A stretch of DNA of 5,421 nt from assembly GCA_900549085.1 (NCBI GenBank), contig URMO01000101.1:1-5421 (forward strand), written 5' to 3'. Under the pieces are notes generated by a model. It saw only the letters and a program-made list of their open reading frames with translations. It was not told the origin of the DNA and ran no database searches. Shown piece by piece: positions 1-5,421 of the stretch; the stretch's first letter is position 1; every line of letters begins with the position of its first letter. This DNA comes from an uncultured Collinsella sp. GTDB lineage: Bacteria > Actinomycetota > Coriobacteriia > Coriobacteriales > Coriobacteriaceae. The position numbers were made by a program, and so were the translations under genes.

Positions 1-1481
1 CAAGGATAATAGACTGCGAAGGCCGCACGGTAATACCCGGCCTTAACGACAGCCATATGCACCTGCTCATGATGGGCGCGGGGCTTTATCAGGTGGATAT
101 AAACGGCGTAAAATCAATAGATGAAATGATAGCGCGCGCAAGGGCATTCATGAAGGAGCATCCCGAGCGCTGCCGCGAAGCGATACACGGCGTTGGCTGG
201 AACCAGGATATGTTTGAAGGGGAGAAGCGCATACCCACGCGGCATGATCTGGATAAAATTTCAACCGAAATACCAATCGTGCTTGAGCGCATATGCGGTC
301 ATGTGGTTACCGCAAACACAAGGGCGATAGAGCTGCTTGGGCTAAAGGCAGGCTCCGCGCAGTTCCCCGGCGGCACGTTTGAGCTGGAGTCGGACGGCTA
401 CCCAAGCGGCGTATTTACCGAAAACGCCTGCGGCGAAATACTTTCCGTAATACCCGAATACAGCGAGGCGCAGCTCGAGGCCATGTTTATAGACGCAATG
501 AACTACGCCGCCGCGCACGGCCTTACCAGCGTGCAGTCCAACGATGCAGGCACCTCCGCCGCGCCGGAAATAGTTTTCCCGCTTGTCAGGCGCGTGTTTG
601 AAGGCGGCAGGGCAAAGCTTAGGTATCATCATCAGGTGTGTTACCATACTCCTGCGGAATTCGGGGCGTTTATAGAGGGCGAATTTGCCCGCGGCGATTA
701 TTCGCACCCGTGGCTTACGCTCGGGCCGCTGAAGCTGTTCCGCGATGGTTCCCTCGGCGGAAGGACAGCCACCATGCGCCATGAATATCTGGACGATCCC
801 GGCAACTACGGCGTGGAGGCTACGCACGATGAGGAGATGCTTGAAATGTGCCGCATGGCGGACGAAGCGGGCATACAGGTTGTTACCCACGTTATTGGCG
901 ACAAGGCCATAGAGGACACCGTGCGGTGCTACGAATCCGTGCTGCACGGCGGCAAAAACCCGCTGCGCCACGGCCTTGTGCATTGCCAGATAACCGATAT
1001 GCCGCTGCTTGAGCGCATTGTGAAGGACGATATACTTGCGCTGTATCAGCCCATATTCCTTGATTACGATATGCATGCCGTTATTTCCCGCTGCGGAGAG
1101 GAGCTTTCCTCCACGTCATATGCGTTCGGCACCATGGCGCGGCTCAATGCCAAGGTGTCCTACGGCACGGATTGCCCCGTTGAGGACTGCAACCCCTTTC
1201 CCAACATATACTCCGCCGTTACCCGAAAGGATAAAAACGGCTGGCCCGAGGGCGGCTTCTTCCCCAAGGAGTGCGTGGACGTTTGCACGGCCATCGATGC
1301 ATATACCGCGGGCAGCGCATACGCCCAGTTTATGGAAAACGAAAAGGGGCGCATAAAGCCCGGCTTTATGGCGGACATGGTGATACTTGACAAGGATATT
1401 TTCACCTGCGACCCGATGGAGATACGCAATATACTGCCGGTTATGACGATAGTTGGCGGGGAAATAGTTTACGAGAGGTAA
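1..1481 (+). CDS. YtcJ-type metal-dependent amidohydrolase (5' end outside window)
   Basis: This is a hydrolase of the amidohydrolase superfamily, Amidohydro_3/YtcJ branch, expected to cleave C-N bonds of amides or formamides with a metal centre in the cytoplasm. The frame is open from base 3 and reads through into the first ATG at 57. The codons before that ATG encode the family signature VIPGLNDSHMHL, whose His-Met-His pair (bases 54-62) is the first metal ligand motif, so the ATG at 57 is internal and about 40-50 N-terminal residues lie off the left edge. Counting from that Met, other family motifs are KLFRDGSLGGRTA (226-238), THVIGD (277-282), RHGLVH (304-309) and YGTDCPVE (369-376), with Asp372 as the likely catalytic and metal-binding aspartate. 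The C-terminal KPGFMADMVILD is the usual closing beta strand of the composite domain. The full set of motifs argues for an active enzyme. It is co-directional with the serine hydrolase 4 bases downstream. The substrate is unknown. ATA is the main isoleucine codon (28 of 35), unlike the genes right of 2600. Confidence 0.9.
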   Translation, partial: RIIDCEGRTVIPGLNDSHMHLLMMGAGLYQVDINGVKSIDEMIARARAFMKEHPERCREAIHGVGWNQDMFEGEKRIPTRHDLDKISTEIPIVLERICGHVVTANTRAIELLGLKAGSAQFPGGTFELESDGYPSGVFTENACGEILSVIPEYSEAQLEAMFIDAMNYAAAHGLTSVQSNDAGTSAAPEIVFPLVRRVFEGGRAKLRYHHQVCYHTPAEFGAFIEGEFARGDYSHPWLTLGPLKLFRDGSLGGRTATMRHEYLDDPGNYGVEATHDEEMLEMCRMADEAGIQVVTHVIGDKAIEDTVRCYESVLHGGKNPLRHGLVHCQITDMPLLERIVKDDILALYQPIFLDYDMHAVISRCGEELSSTSYAFGTMARLNAKVSYGTDCPVEDCNPFPNIYSAVTRKDKNGWPEGGFFPKECVDVCTAIDAYTAGSAYAQFMENEKGRIKPGFMADMVILDKDIFTCDPMEIRNILPVMTIVGGEIVYER

Positions 1482-1485
1482 AACA

Positions 1486-2466
1486 ATGAATATAGATTTG
1501 ACCAAGCTGACAAGCGCGGCAGCCGTAGCGCAGGAGAATATGCACAGCGAGCATGTGCCCGGGCTTGCGATGGCGTTCATAAAAAACGGCGAGCTTGTGA
1601 TGAGCCAATGCCTCGGCATTGCGGACACGGAGCGCGGCATACCCGTATCGAACGAAACTTATTTTGAGGCCGCATCGCTCACAAAGCCGTTTTTCGGCAG
1701 GCTTGTGTTTGAATTGGCGGATGAAGGCGTAATAGACCTTGACAGGCCGCTGAGCGAATATGAGCAGGCATGGACGCCCTGCACCGACGCGCGCTTTGCA
1801 TGCGTAACGGCAAAGGATGTTATGAGCCACGCAAGCGGTCTGCCCAACTGGGGCAAGCTGCCAACGGAGCTTTGCTTTGAGCCTAAGCGCGGGTTCGGCT
1901 ATTCCGGCATGGGGTATTATTACCTGCAATCCATAATAGAAAAGCGGCTCGATACGCGCCTTGACGACCTTATGCAAAAACGCCTGCTCGACCCCTTCGG
2001 CATGGACAAGGCGGCGCTTATATGGACGGGTGCATTGCGCAATACGCTTGCGCGCACGGTTGATGCGGAAGGGAATATAGAGCCCATGCGCTCCTCGGCG
2101 CGGCATTCCACGGGCATGGAGCCGAACAGCGCGTTTTCGCTTTATGTGACGATTGACGATTATCCGAAGTTCCTTTTGAACATACTGAAGGAGCCTGACT
2201 TTGCCGCGCGTGTGCGCTCCGTAAGGAACTGCGCCGGCAACGGCGTGGAGTGGGGCCTTGGCTGGGGGCTTTACAACGAGCGCATATGGCACTGGGGCGA
2301 CAACGGCGGCTTCAAGTCTCTTGTCTGCTTCGACCCCGCCACCCGCGACGCCTTGCTCATCCACACCAACGGCTTCAACGGCCTTAACGTCTGCTACGCC
2401 GTTGCCGAGCATGTTACGGGCGAAAGCTTTAGCGATATCGCCGAAATGGTAAATGGGGCGGAGTAG
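1486..2466 (+). CDS. Serine hydrolase, beta-lactamase/class C PBP-like family
   Basis: This 326-residue protein belongs to the beta-lactamase family of serine hydrolases (PF00144 type: esterases, D-aminopeptidases, class C beta-lactamases). The nucleophile motif SxxK is Ser64-Leu-Thr-Lys67, within EAASLTKPF. The second motif is Tyr139-Ser-Gly in GFGYSGMGYYYLQ, where many relatives have Tyr-Ser-Asn. The third motif, HxG, is His269-Trp-Gly271 in WHWGDNGGFKS. MSHASGLPNW (113-122) is the family's usual conserved 'tHtSGLp' segment. There is no signal peptide or membrane segment, so it should be cytoplasmic, which favours an esterase or amidase/peptidase role over cell-wall work or antibiotic resistance. 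The start ATG follows a GAGAGG Shine-Dalgarno site (1473-1478) inside the end of the amidohydrolase gene, and only 4 bases separate the two genes, so they form one transcription unit. ATA codes 10 of 14 isoleucines. The exact substrate cannot be called. Confidence 0.88.
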   Translation: MNIDLTKLTSAAAVAQENMHSEHVPGLAMAFIKNGELVMSQCLGIADTERGIPVSNETYFEAASLTKPFFGRLVFELADEGVIDLDRPLSEYEQAWTPCTDARFACVTAKDVMSHASGLPNWGKLPTELCFEPKRGFGYSGMGYYYLQSIIEKRLDTRLDDLMQKRLLDPFGMDKAALIWTGALRNTLARTVDAEGNIEPMRSSARHSTGMEPNSAFSLYVTIDDYPKFLLNILKEPDFAARVRSVRNCAGNGVEWGLGWGLYNERIWHWGDNGGFKSLVCFDPATRDALLIHTNGFNGLNVCYAVAEHVTGESFSDIAEMVNGAE

Positions 2467-2503
2467 GGGTAAGCGGGCTGCCGAAAGCTAACTTGCTGCT
2501 AAC

Positions 2504-2552
2504 AAAAAAGATTAAGCACATCATCAGCGTTTTGGTGCAAATGATGTGCTTA
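2504..2552 (-). terminator. Rho-independent-type hairpin between convergent operons
   Basis: A perfect 12-bp inverted repeat pairs TAAGCACATCAT (2513-2524) with ATGATGTGCTTA (2541-2552) around a 16-base loop. Read on the minus strand, the stem is followed after three bases by six T residues (2509-2504), the layout of an intrinsic terminator for the scaffold/GGGtGRT operon, about 60 bases past its stop codon. Read on the plus strand it is preceded by the A tract and followed by a weaker T-rich stretch (TTTGATTGTTT), so it may also end the hydrolase operon. The stem has only 4 G-C pairs, which is weak for a GC-rich host. Confidence 0.7.
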
Positions 2553-2611
2553 TTTGATTGTTTGACTTAAACTAAGGATTTAAGAAGCGATGCTCTGTAA
2601 AAATCCCCGAA

Positions 2612-3610
2612 TTACTTGGCCTCTGAAACCGCCACCGCCACGGCCACGGTTGCGCCGACCATGGGGTTGTTGCCCATGCCGATGAGACCCATCATGTCGA
2701 CGTGCGCAGGCACGGAGGAAGAACCGGCGAACTGGGCGTCGGAGTGCATACGGCCCATGGTGTCGGTCATGCCGTAAGAGGCAGGGCCGGCGCCCATGTT
2801 GTCCGGGTGCAGGGTACGGCCAGTGCCGCCACCAGAAGCGACGGAGAAGTACTTCTTGCCAGCCTCGAGGCGCTCCTTCTTGTAGGTGCCAGCGACGGGG
2901 TGCTGGAAGCGCGTGGGGTTGGTGGAGTTACCGGTGATCGAGATGTCGACGTTCTCGTGCCACATGATGGCAACGCCCTCGCGGACGTCGTCGGCGCCGT
3001 AGCAGTTGACGGCGGCGCGGGGACCATCGGAGTAGGGGATGGTCTCGACGACCTTGAGCTCGCCCGTGAAGTAGTCGAACTGGGTCTTCACGTAGGTGAA
3101 GCCGTTGATGCGGGCGATGATCTGAGCGGCGTCCTTGCCCAGACCGTTGAGGATAACGCGCAGCGGCTTCTTACGAGCCTTGTTGGCGTTCAGAGCCAGG
3201 CCGATAGCGCCCTCAGCGGCAGCGAAGGACTCGTGGCCGGCCAGGAAGGCGAAGCACTCGGTGTCGTCGGAGAGCAGCATAGCGCCCAGGTTGCCGTGGC
3301 CCAGACCGACCTTGCGGTCCTCGGCGACGGAGCCGGGAACGGTGAAGGCCTGGATGCCCTCGCCGATGATGGCAGCAGCCTCAGAAGCGGACTTGGCGCC
3401 ACGCTTGACAGCGAGAGCGCAGCCGAGGGTGTAGGCCCACTCGGCGTTCTGGAAGGCGATGGACTGGGTGTTGTTGACGATCTCACGCGGGTTGAAGCCC
3501 TTGTCGGTGCAGATCTGCAGAGCTTCCTCGAGGGAGGCGATGCCGTTGTCGGCGAGGCACTTGTTGATCTTGTCAGCGCGGCGCTCGTAACCTTCGAACG
3601 TAACAGTCAT
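2612..3610 (-). CDS. GGGtGRT family protein
   Basis: This 332-residue protein matches the GGGtGRT family (Pfam 'GGGtGRT protein'), named after a conserved motif seen here as GGGTGRT at residues 260-266. Other conserved-looking blocks are GLGHGNLGAMLLSDD (102-116), FLAGHESFAAAEGAIG (122-137), NCYGADDVREGVAIMWHENVD (202-222), and the glycine/methionine-rich C-terminal part with GPASYGMTDTMGRMHSDAQF (275-294) and MMGLIGMGNNPMVGA (306-320). There is no signal peptide or clear membrane span. The start ATG is preceded on the minus strand by AAAGGGAGG with a 9-base spacer, a strong ribosome binding site. The gene lies 18 bases downstream of the NifU-like scaffold gene and must be co-transcribed. The molecular function is not established to my knowledge, and the pairing with an Fe-S scaffold suggests iron-sulfur or redox chemistry (inference). 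All isoleucines I checked are ATC, which suits a highly expressed gene in a GC-rich host. Confidence 0.9.
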   Translation of the reverse strand: MTVTFEGYERRADKINKCLADNGIASLEEALQICTDKGFNPREIVNNTQSIAFQNAEWAYTLGCALAVKRGAKSASEAAAIIGEGIQAFTVPGSVAEDRKVGLGHGNLGAMLLSDDTECFAFLAGHESFAAAEGAIGLALNANKARKKPLRVILNGLGKDAAQIIARINGFTYVKTQFDYFTGELKVVETIPYSDGPRAAVNCYGADDVREGVAIMWHENVDISITGNSTNPTRFQHPVAGTYKKERLEAGKKYFSVASGGGTGRTLHPDNMGAGPASYGMTDTMGRMHSDAQFAGSSSVPAHVDMMGLIGMGNNPMVGATVAVAVAVSEAK

Positions 3611-3628
3611 AGTTATTTCCCTCCCTTT

Positions 3629-4363
3629 CTACTCGTGAACCGGGAACACGCTGGCGACGGAGTGAGTCTCCTCGTCGGTGCGCGGGTCGATGTACTTGGC
3701 AGCGTTCTCCCACTGACCATAGTGGCCCATAGCGCCAGCGATGGCCTCCTCGGGGGTCTTGCCGGCCTTGACGGCGTCGGTGAACTTACCGAGGTTCAGG
3801 AACTCGAATGCGATGATCTCGTTCTTGTCGTTGAGGGCCATGCGGGTGACGTAGCCCTGAGCGAGCTCGAGGTAACGAGCGCCCTTGGCCTTGGTGCCGA
3901 ACATGGTGCCGACCTGAGAGCGAAGGCCCTTGCCGAGGTCGTCGAGGGAGGCGCCCACGGGCAGGCCGCCCTCGGAGAACGCGGTCTGGCTGCGGCCGTA
4001 AACGATCTGCAGGAAGATCTCGCGCATAGCAACGTTGATGGCGTCGCAGACGAGGTCGGTGTTGAGGGCCTCGAGGATGGTCTTACCGGGGAGAATCTCA
4101 CTTGCCATAGCTGCGGAATGGGTCATGCCCGAGCAGCCGATGGTCTCAACGAGGGCCTCCTCGATGATGCCGTCCTTGACGTTCAGCGTGAGCTTGCAGG
4201 CGCCCTGCTGAGGTGCGCACCAACCCACACCGTGCGTAAGACCGGAGATGTCGGAAATCTCCTTAGCCTGGACCCACTTGCCCTCCTCGGGGATGGGTGC
4301 GGGGCCGTGGTATGCACCCTTGGCAACGGGGCACATGTTCTCCACTTCCTGTGAGTACTGCAT
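3629..4363 (-). CDS. NifU/IscU-like iron-sulfur cluster assembly scaffold protein
   Basis: This 244-residue protein has a NifU N-terminal/IscU-like domain in its first half: GWCAPQQGACKLTLNVKDG (47-65), then ETIGCSGMTHSAAMASEI (73-90) and LPGKTILEAL (91-100). These correspond to the cluster-binding regions of IscU around its first and second cysteines. Cysteines are at 11, 49, 56, 77 and 106. No cysteine sits where IscU has its third ligand (about 43 residues after the second), and the Cys-Gly-Asp of classic IscU is replaced by Cys-Ala-Pro, so this is a divergent scaffold, not a housekeeping IscU. The second half (about 125-244) is an extension not found in IscU. The ATG at 4363 was chosen because AGGAGAGG lies just upstream and the conserved sequence begins here. 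The frame stays open for 66 more codons upstream, but those read through the non-coding leader. It is the first gene of an operon with the GGGtGRT gene. Confidence 0.85.
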   Translation of the reverse strand: MQYSQEVENMCPVAKGAYHGPAPIPEEGKWVQAKEISDISGLTHGVGWCAPQQGACKLTLNVKDGIIEEALVETIGCSGMTHSAAMASEILPGKTILEALNTDLVCDAINVAMREIFLQIVYGRSQTAFSEGGLPVGASLDDLGKGLRSQVGTMFGTKAKGARYLELAQGYVTRMALNDKNEIIAFEFLNLGKFTDAVKAGKTPEEAIAGAMGHYGQWENAAKYIDPRTDEETHSVASVFPVHE

Positions 4364-4374
4364 GCCTCTCCTCT
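4364..4374 (-). promoter_or_regulatory. Ribosome binding site fixing the scaffold start
   Basis: On the minus strand AGAGGAGAGGC directly precedes the ATG at 4363. It gives a purine-rich GGAG core 4 bases upstream, with an alternative GAGG even closer. The other in-frame starts further upstream lack a comparable site, which supports the shorter 244-residue protein over a 310-residue version. Confidence 0.65.
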
Positions 4375-4398
4375 CTATCGTGTTGGCGTCCCGTCTGG

Positions 4399-4438
4399 GG
4401 GTCGTGGCTGGCGATTGCCGGGCGACCCTTCGAAAGGG
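4399..4438 (-). promoter_or_regulatory. Leader inverted repeats, possibly alternative hairpins
   Basis: In the presumed 5' leader of the scaffold mRNA, GGGTCG (plus 4423-4428) can pair with CGACCC (plus 4399-4404), enclosing a small GGC/GCC hairpin (4410-4419). A second hairpin just upstream in the transcript, CCCTT/AAGGG (4426-4430 with 4434-4438), uses some of the same bases, so the two cannot form fully together. This could be a regulatory switch or chance. I recognise no known riboswitch class. Confidence 0.25.
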
Positions 4439-4456
4439 ACATGACATGCAGCCCCT

Positions 4457-4462
4457 ATAATA
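4457..4462 (-). promoter_or_regulatory. Candidate -10 box of the scaffold/GGGtGRT operon
   Basis: The minus strand reads GCGGTATTATAGGGG, and TATTAT matches the bacterial -10 consensus at 5 of 6 bases. It would start transcription near 4450 and give a leader of about 87 bases before the ATG at 4363. No good -35 box is found at 16-18 bases. The position is partly taken by a GAATATTC palindrome (4477-4484), so the promoter may be activator-dependent or rely on the -10 alone. The plus strand carries a perfect TATAAT at 4456-4461 in the same place, also without a -35 box. Confidence 0.35.
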
Positions 4463-4476
4463 CCGCGAAATGCACG

Positions 4477-4484
4477 GAATATTC
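4477..4484. promoter_or_regulatory. GAATATTC palindrome at the expected -35 position
   Basis: A perfect 8-base palindrome GAATATTC lies 15-22 bases upstream of the candidate minus-strand -10 box, where a -35 element or operator would sit. It is short enough to occur by chance, and no specific regulator can be assigned. Confidence 0.2.
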
Positions 4485-4522
4485 GGCGAACGGCTCAGTT
4501 TTCGTAGCGAGAAGCGCGGAAC

Positions 4523-4534
4523 TTTCAATTGAAA
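4523..4534. promoter_or_regulatory. 12-base perfect palindrome, candidate operator
   Basis: TTTCAATTGAAA is its own reverse complement and sits in the A/T-rich centre of the divergent intergenic region, about 60 bases upstream of the candidate -10 box of the scaffold operon. Its form suits a dimeric transcription factor site. The cognate regulator is unknown and is not encoded in the window. Confidence 0.3.
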
Positions 4535-4754
4535 CGATTTAACCAGACTATTTGCGGTCAAGCGACATTTTGTAGGGTGTCAGTTTTTATCAAGGTTTTG
4601 ATTAGCTTTTGGCAAGACAGCGTTGCCTGACCTGTGGCTATATTGCCGTTCGCCATCGGATTGCCGCCTTTTACCGTCGACGGGTGCCATTTTGCGTGAA
4701 TGATTTGATGGCACGTTTCAATCGTGATGTATTGGATGGTAAGCAGATCCCGGC

Positions 4755-4762
4755 GAAGGGAG
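4755..4762 (+). promoter_or_regulatory. Ribosome binding site of the transposase relative
   Basis: GAAGGGAG lies 4 bases upstream of the ATG at 4767 and fixes this start. The protein then begins with the family's usual first strand (GFYHVCARG) about ten residues in. Confidence 0.6.
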
Positions 4763-4766
4763 CGCC

Positions 4767-5421
4767 ATGCAGCGCGTTTGGAAAACGATCACCGGTTTTT
4801 ACCATGTTTGTGCCCGCGGTATGGGCGGGCAGTTGATCTTTGAGAGCGACGAGGACCGGTGGGAGTTTTTGGAACTGATGCGCGACTGCTGCCGCGATGC
4901 CCAGGTGACGATTGTGGCCTGGTGTCTCATGATCGACTACGTGGATCTGGTGCTTTTGGATTACGAGGACGAAATGAGCGCTGCTATGCAGCGGCTGCTG
5001 TTGACGTATGCTCGTCGGTTCAATAAGCGCGCTGGGCGCGCAGGCTGCCTATTTCGTGAGCGTTTTGAGCGCCGCTCGCTCGATACCGACTGGCAGGTGA
5101 TGGAGGCTATTCGCTCCGTACACGCCGATCCGCAGGAGGAGGGCATTAGCCTAATCGAGCGTTATCCCTGGAGCAGCTTTGCGGAGCATCTGCGCGCTTA
5201 CGACAGCGATGCGGCCGATGTCACGAGGGGATTTTCCGATCCTTCTTGTGTACTTGAACTTTTTGGTTCTGCCGAGGGCTTTATTGCCTATTCGCTAGCG
5301 ATGCCCGACGGCGGCGAACCGGTGCTGTGCGATATGAAAGAGACGGAGTGGGAACGCCACGCCTTTGCCGACAGGTTGGCGAAGAGCCTCGGGGCTCCGC
5401 TCCACGGGGTTAAAGCCGCAC
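4767..5421 (+). CDS. Degenerate REP-associated tyrosine transposase (Y1/HUH family), 3' end outside window
   Basis: The 218 visible residues match the IS200-like/RAYT transposase family (Y1_Tnp). Family landmarks are GFYHVCARGMGGQLIFESDE (10-29), TIVAWCLM (48-55), YARRFNKRAGRAGCLF (81-96), ERF (98-100) and YPWSSFAEHL (133-142). The landmark after the Y1 core, SCVLELFGSAEGFIAY (160-175), is typical of the longer Coriobacteriia and Firmicutes members. The usual HUH motif (MPxHVHL) is replaced by MIDYVDL (55-61), with Tyr58 and Asp60 in place of both histidines. The usual catalytic tyrosine block (YIxxNP) reads SVHADP (117-122), with serine where E. coli RAYT has Tyr115. With all three catalytic residues missing, DNA nicking is very unlikely, yet the frame is intact, which suggests the protein is kept for another role such as nucleic-acid binding. 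The C-terminal part from about 193 may begin a helix-turn-helix region and runs off the right edge. It is divergent from the scaffold operon. All 8 isoleucines avoid ATA. Confidence 0.8.
   Translation, partial: MQRVWKTITGFYHVCARGMGGQLIFESDEDRWEFLELMRDCCRDAQVTIVAWCLMIDYVDLVLLDYEDEMSAAMQRLLLTYARRFNKRAGRAGCLFRERFERRSLDTDWQVMEAIRSVHADPQEEGISLIERYPWSSFAEHLRAYDSDAADVTRGFSDPSCVLELFGSAEGFIAYSLAMPDGGEPVLCDMKETEWERHAFADRLAKSLGAPLHGVKAA

Larger units (their letters stand above)
4364..4766. other. 403-base divergent intergenic region
   Basis: This region separates the minus-strand scaffold operon from the plus-strand transposase relative and holds no convincing gene. It contains the candidate -10 box at 4457-4462, a minus-strand leader with two overlapping inverted repeats (4399-4438), and three perfect palindromes: GAATATTC (4477-4484), TTTCAATTGAAA (4523-4534) and CCGTCGACGG (4674-4683). 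The part around 4490-4610 is noticeably richer in A and T than the flanking genes. For the plus-strand gene only a poor promoter is visible (TTGATG at 4705-4710, then TGTATT at 4728-4733 with a 17-base spacer). I see no REP-type repeat array and no tRNA. Confidence 0.6.

Noticed and set aside
342..1076. A 244-codon minus-strand frame inside the amidohydrolase gene
   Set aside because: It is antisense to a gene with a full set of family motifs, and its translation resembles no known domain.
1441..2412. A 323-codon minus-strand frame opposite the serine hydrolase
   Set aside because: It is a shadow of the coding strand. The plus-strand gene has all three catalytic motifs in order.
2702..4354. 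A 550-codon plus-strand open frame running antisense through the GGGtGRT and scaffold genes
   Set aside because: It is the shadow of two GC-rich genes with strong third-position bias. Its translation is Gly/Val/Ala/Leu/Asp-rich, with no recognisable domain, and it spans two unrelated genes and the gap between them.
4364..4561. N-terminal extension of the scaffold by 66 residues
   Set aside because: The extra residues (rich in Arg, Ser and Pro) show no family similarity and cover the candidate promoter and leader. The ATG at 4363 has the better ribosome binding site and begins the conserved sequence.
4611..4627. GGCAA/TTGCC inverted repeat considered as a terminator
   Set aside because: The stem is 5 bp with no following T run, and no gene ends here.
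4642..4666. Repeated ATTGCCG at 4642-4648 and 4660-4666 (a third copy at 4414-4420), considered as REP or iteron repeats
   Set aside because: The repeats are only 7 bases, unevenly spaced, and form no palindromic unit like those used by REP-associated transposases.
4609..4836. A 75-codon plus-strand frame starting with TTG and carrying a CLTC motif
   Set aside because: It has a weak start without a good ribosome binding site, it overlaps the well-supported transposase-family gene in another frame, and a single CxxC is not enough to support a zinc-binding protein.

Overview
The window looks like gut-type bacterial DNA made of two parts with different codon habits. The left part (1 to about 2466) holds two plus-strand genes that use ATA for most isoleucines (28 of 35 codons in the first, 10 of 14 in the second, by hand count). 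The right part (about 2612 to 5421) holds three genes that use no ATA isoleucine codons at all. Its GC-rich codon usage and gene content (a NifU-like scaffold, a GGGtGRT protein and a REP-type transposase relative) suggest a Collinsella-like Coriobacteriia. The left part looks more like a clostridial Firmicute. These taxon guesses are inference. The switch could be horizontal transfer or a join between two genomes during assembly.

Layout: (1) 1-1481, a YtcJ-type metal-dependent amidohydrolase whose 5' end lies outside the window. (2) 1486-2466, a cytoplasmic serine hydrolase of the beta-lactamase/penicillin-binding fold, 4 bases downstream and clearly in the same operon. (3) 2467-2611, a short convergent intergenic stretch with a 12-bp-stem hairpin that is a good terminator for the minus-strand operon and may also serve the plus-strand one. 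(4) On the minus strand, a two-gene operon: a NifU/IscU-like iron-sulfur scaffold (4363 to 3629), then 18 bases later a GGGtGRT-family protein (3610 to 2612). (5) 4364-4766, a 403-base divergent intergenic region with a candidate -10 box, a leader able to fold two ways, and several perfect palindromes. (6) From 4767 to the right edge, a plus-strand protein of the REP-associated tyrosine transposase (Y1/HUH) family.

The amidohydrolase and serine hydrolase probably act together in hydrolysing amide or ester compounds, but no substrate can be read from the sequence. The scaffold/GGGtGRT pair appears to be a conserved unit whose biochemical role is, to my knowledge, not established. The transposase relative has lost both histidines of the HUH motif and the expected catalytic tyrosine, so it is probably not an active transposase. 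It may be a domesticated nucleic-acid-binding protein. The last two items are the most interesting content here.
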